A stretch of 5,308 bases of DNA from CALKMS01 sp036796755 (GTDB taxonomy: Bacteria; Actinomycetota; Aquicultoria; SKW223; CALKMS01), in assembly GCA_036796755.1 (NCBI GenBank), contig DAIRCJ010000086.1:1-5308 (forward strand), read 5' to 3'. The notes beneath the pieces were generated by a model that did not search any database, had not been told where the DNA came from, and was given only the letters and a program-made list of their open reading frames with translations. This document shows positions 4,717 to 5,308 of the stretch, piece after piece (position 1 is the first letter of the stretch; every line of letters starts with the position of its first letter). Made by a program: the position numbers and the translations under genes.

Positions 4717-5308
4717 TTAAGGAATTAATCTTTTTGCCTCTTCAATATCCCTTTTCACCTGAGCCTTTAGCTCTTTAGTGCTGGGAAAAACAATCTCTTC
4801 CCGCAGCTTTTTTAAAAATTCTAATTTGACAACCTCTCCAGGAGCAATTTCACCATGAAAATCAATAAGGTGAGCCTCCAGTGATTTTTCTTCAAGGCCC
4901 AGAGTAGGGCTGGTGCCCACATAAATCAGAGCTTTCCATAATCGGTTCTGTAACTCAGCCCGACCAAAATAAACCCCGCTGGGCAGGACAAAGAGCCTCT
5001 CGTCAAGAAAAAGATTTGCTGTTGGATAGCCCAAAACCTGAGAGGCCAGACCCTTCCTCCTTCTAACTTTAGCTTTTAAATAATAAGAAAAGCCCAGAAG
5101 ACTCCGGACTTTTTCAAAATTGCCTTTAGTTAAAGCCTCTCTTATTAAACTACTGCTTACTTTCTCCCCTTTATATTCGTAAAGGGGGACAGATTCCACT
5201 TTGAAACCAAACTTTCCTCCCATTTTACGCAAAAATTTCAAGTCACCTTTTCTTCCCCGCCCAAAATGAAAATCGCCGCCCACCACTACCCAACCTGGAG
5301 CAAAAGTT
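4717..5308 (-). CDS. ribF: Bifunctional riboflavin kinase/FAD synthetase, C-terminal part (5' end outside the window)
   Basis: RibF phosphorylates riboflavin to FMN and adenylylates FMN to FAD in the cytosol. The frame is open to the window edge, giving about 197 residues. The GTG at 5286 is an internal valine and not the true start: upstream codons continue as TFAPGWVV into the family motif VVGGDFHFGRGRKGD. That motif and VSSSLIREAL (5160-5131) belong to the N-terminal nucleotidyltransferase (FAD synthetase) domain. The flavokinase domain follows, with LGYPTANL (the PTAN motif) near 5035-5012, PSGVYFGRAEL, YVGTSPTLG, EAHLIDFHGEI and a C-terminal helix KELKAQVKRDIEEAKRL. The order and residues are diagnostic. 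One oddity is the loop before PTAN, which reads KGLASQVLGYPTAN, where a glycine-arginine pattern (GRGR-x-LGFPTAN) is common. Only about the first third of the protein is missing from view. A hairpin abuts the stop codon and a possible terminator follows. Confidence 0.94.
   Translation of the reverse strand, partial: TFAPGWVVVGGDFHFGRGRKGDLKFLRKMGGKFGFKVESVPLYEYKGEKVSSSLIREALTKGNFEKVRSLLGFSYYLKAKVRRRKGLASQVLGYPTANLFLDERLFVLPSGVYFGRAELQNRLWKALIYVGTSPTLGLEEKSLEAHLIDFHGEIAPGEVVKLEFLKKLREEIVFPSTKELKAQVKRDIEEAKRLIP

Noticed and set aside
5053..5064. Strong AAGGAGGAAGG Shine-Dalgarno-like sequence inside ribF
   Set aside because: It encodes the RRRKG stretch in frame and no suitable start codon follows at the right distance, so it is a coincidence of purine-rich codons.
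1..5308. Mobile element, CRISPR array or phage genes
   Set aside because: There are no spaced direct repeats, transposase or integrase motifs, or element ends, and all recognised genes are housekeeping or intact.

Overview
This 5.3 kb bacterial window has every recognisable gene on the minus strand. Transcription therefore runs from high to low coordinates. In that order it holds: the 3' part of ribF (riboflavin kinase/FAD synthetase), a 350-base AT-rich non-coding gap with several RNA hairpins, an unrecognised membrane-anchored protein with a PstS-like (substrate-binding) look, nth (endonuclease III), lysA (diaminopimelate decarboxylase), hom (homoserine dehydrogenase with an ACT domain) and the first 83 codons of thrC (threonine synthase).

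The organism is probably a low-to-moderate-GC anaerobic Gram-positive-type bacterium, perhaps a clostridial or related lineage. The grounds are near-perfect AAGGAGGT ribosome binding sites, use of GTG and TTG starts, a LysA of the YAGKAF type, and hom-thrC coupled through an ATGA overlap. This placement is an inference from protein flavour only, and no RNA marker is present to confirm it.

The three amino-acid genes form a tight unit for the lower aspartate pathway. LysA makes lysine from meso-diaminopimelate. Hom makes homoserine from aspartate semialdehyde. ThrC makes threonine from phosphohomoserine, whose kinase (ThrB) is not in the window. lysA and hom are 12 bases apart and the hom ribosome binding site overlaps the lysA stop. 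hom and thrC overlap by 4 bases. A plausible sigma-A promoter sits so close to the lysA ATG that the transcript would be leaderless or nearly so, which fits the missing Shine-Dalgarno there. A 13-bp perfect palindrome overlaps its -35 box.

Upstream, the PstS-like gene and nth are 17 bases apart and probably co-transcribed. The gap between ribF and the PstS-like gene contains a hairpin directly after the ribF stop, a hairpin plus T-tract that could terminate ribF transcription, a GNRA-capped hairpin, and several arms that could pair in more than one way. I recognise no known riboswitch, T-box, tRNA, CRISPR array or mobile element. Most of the window is ordinary housekeeping content. The points most worth a second look are the PstS-like protein, the structured gap and the lysA promoter.
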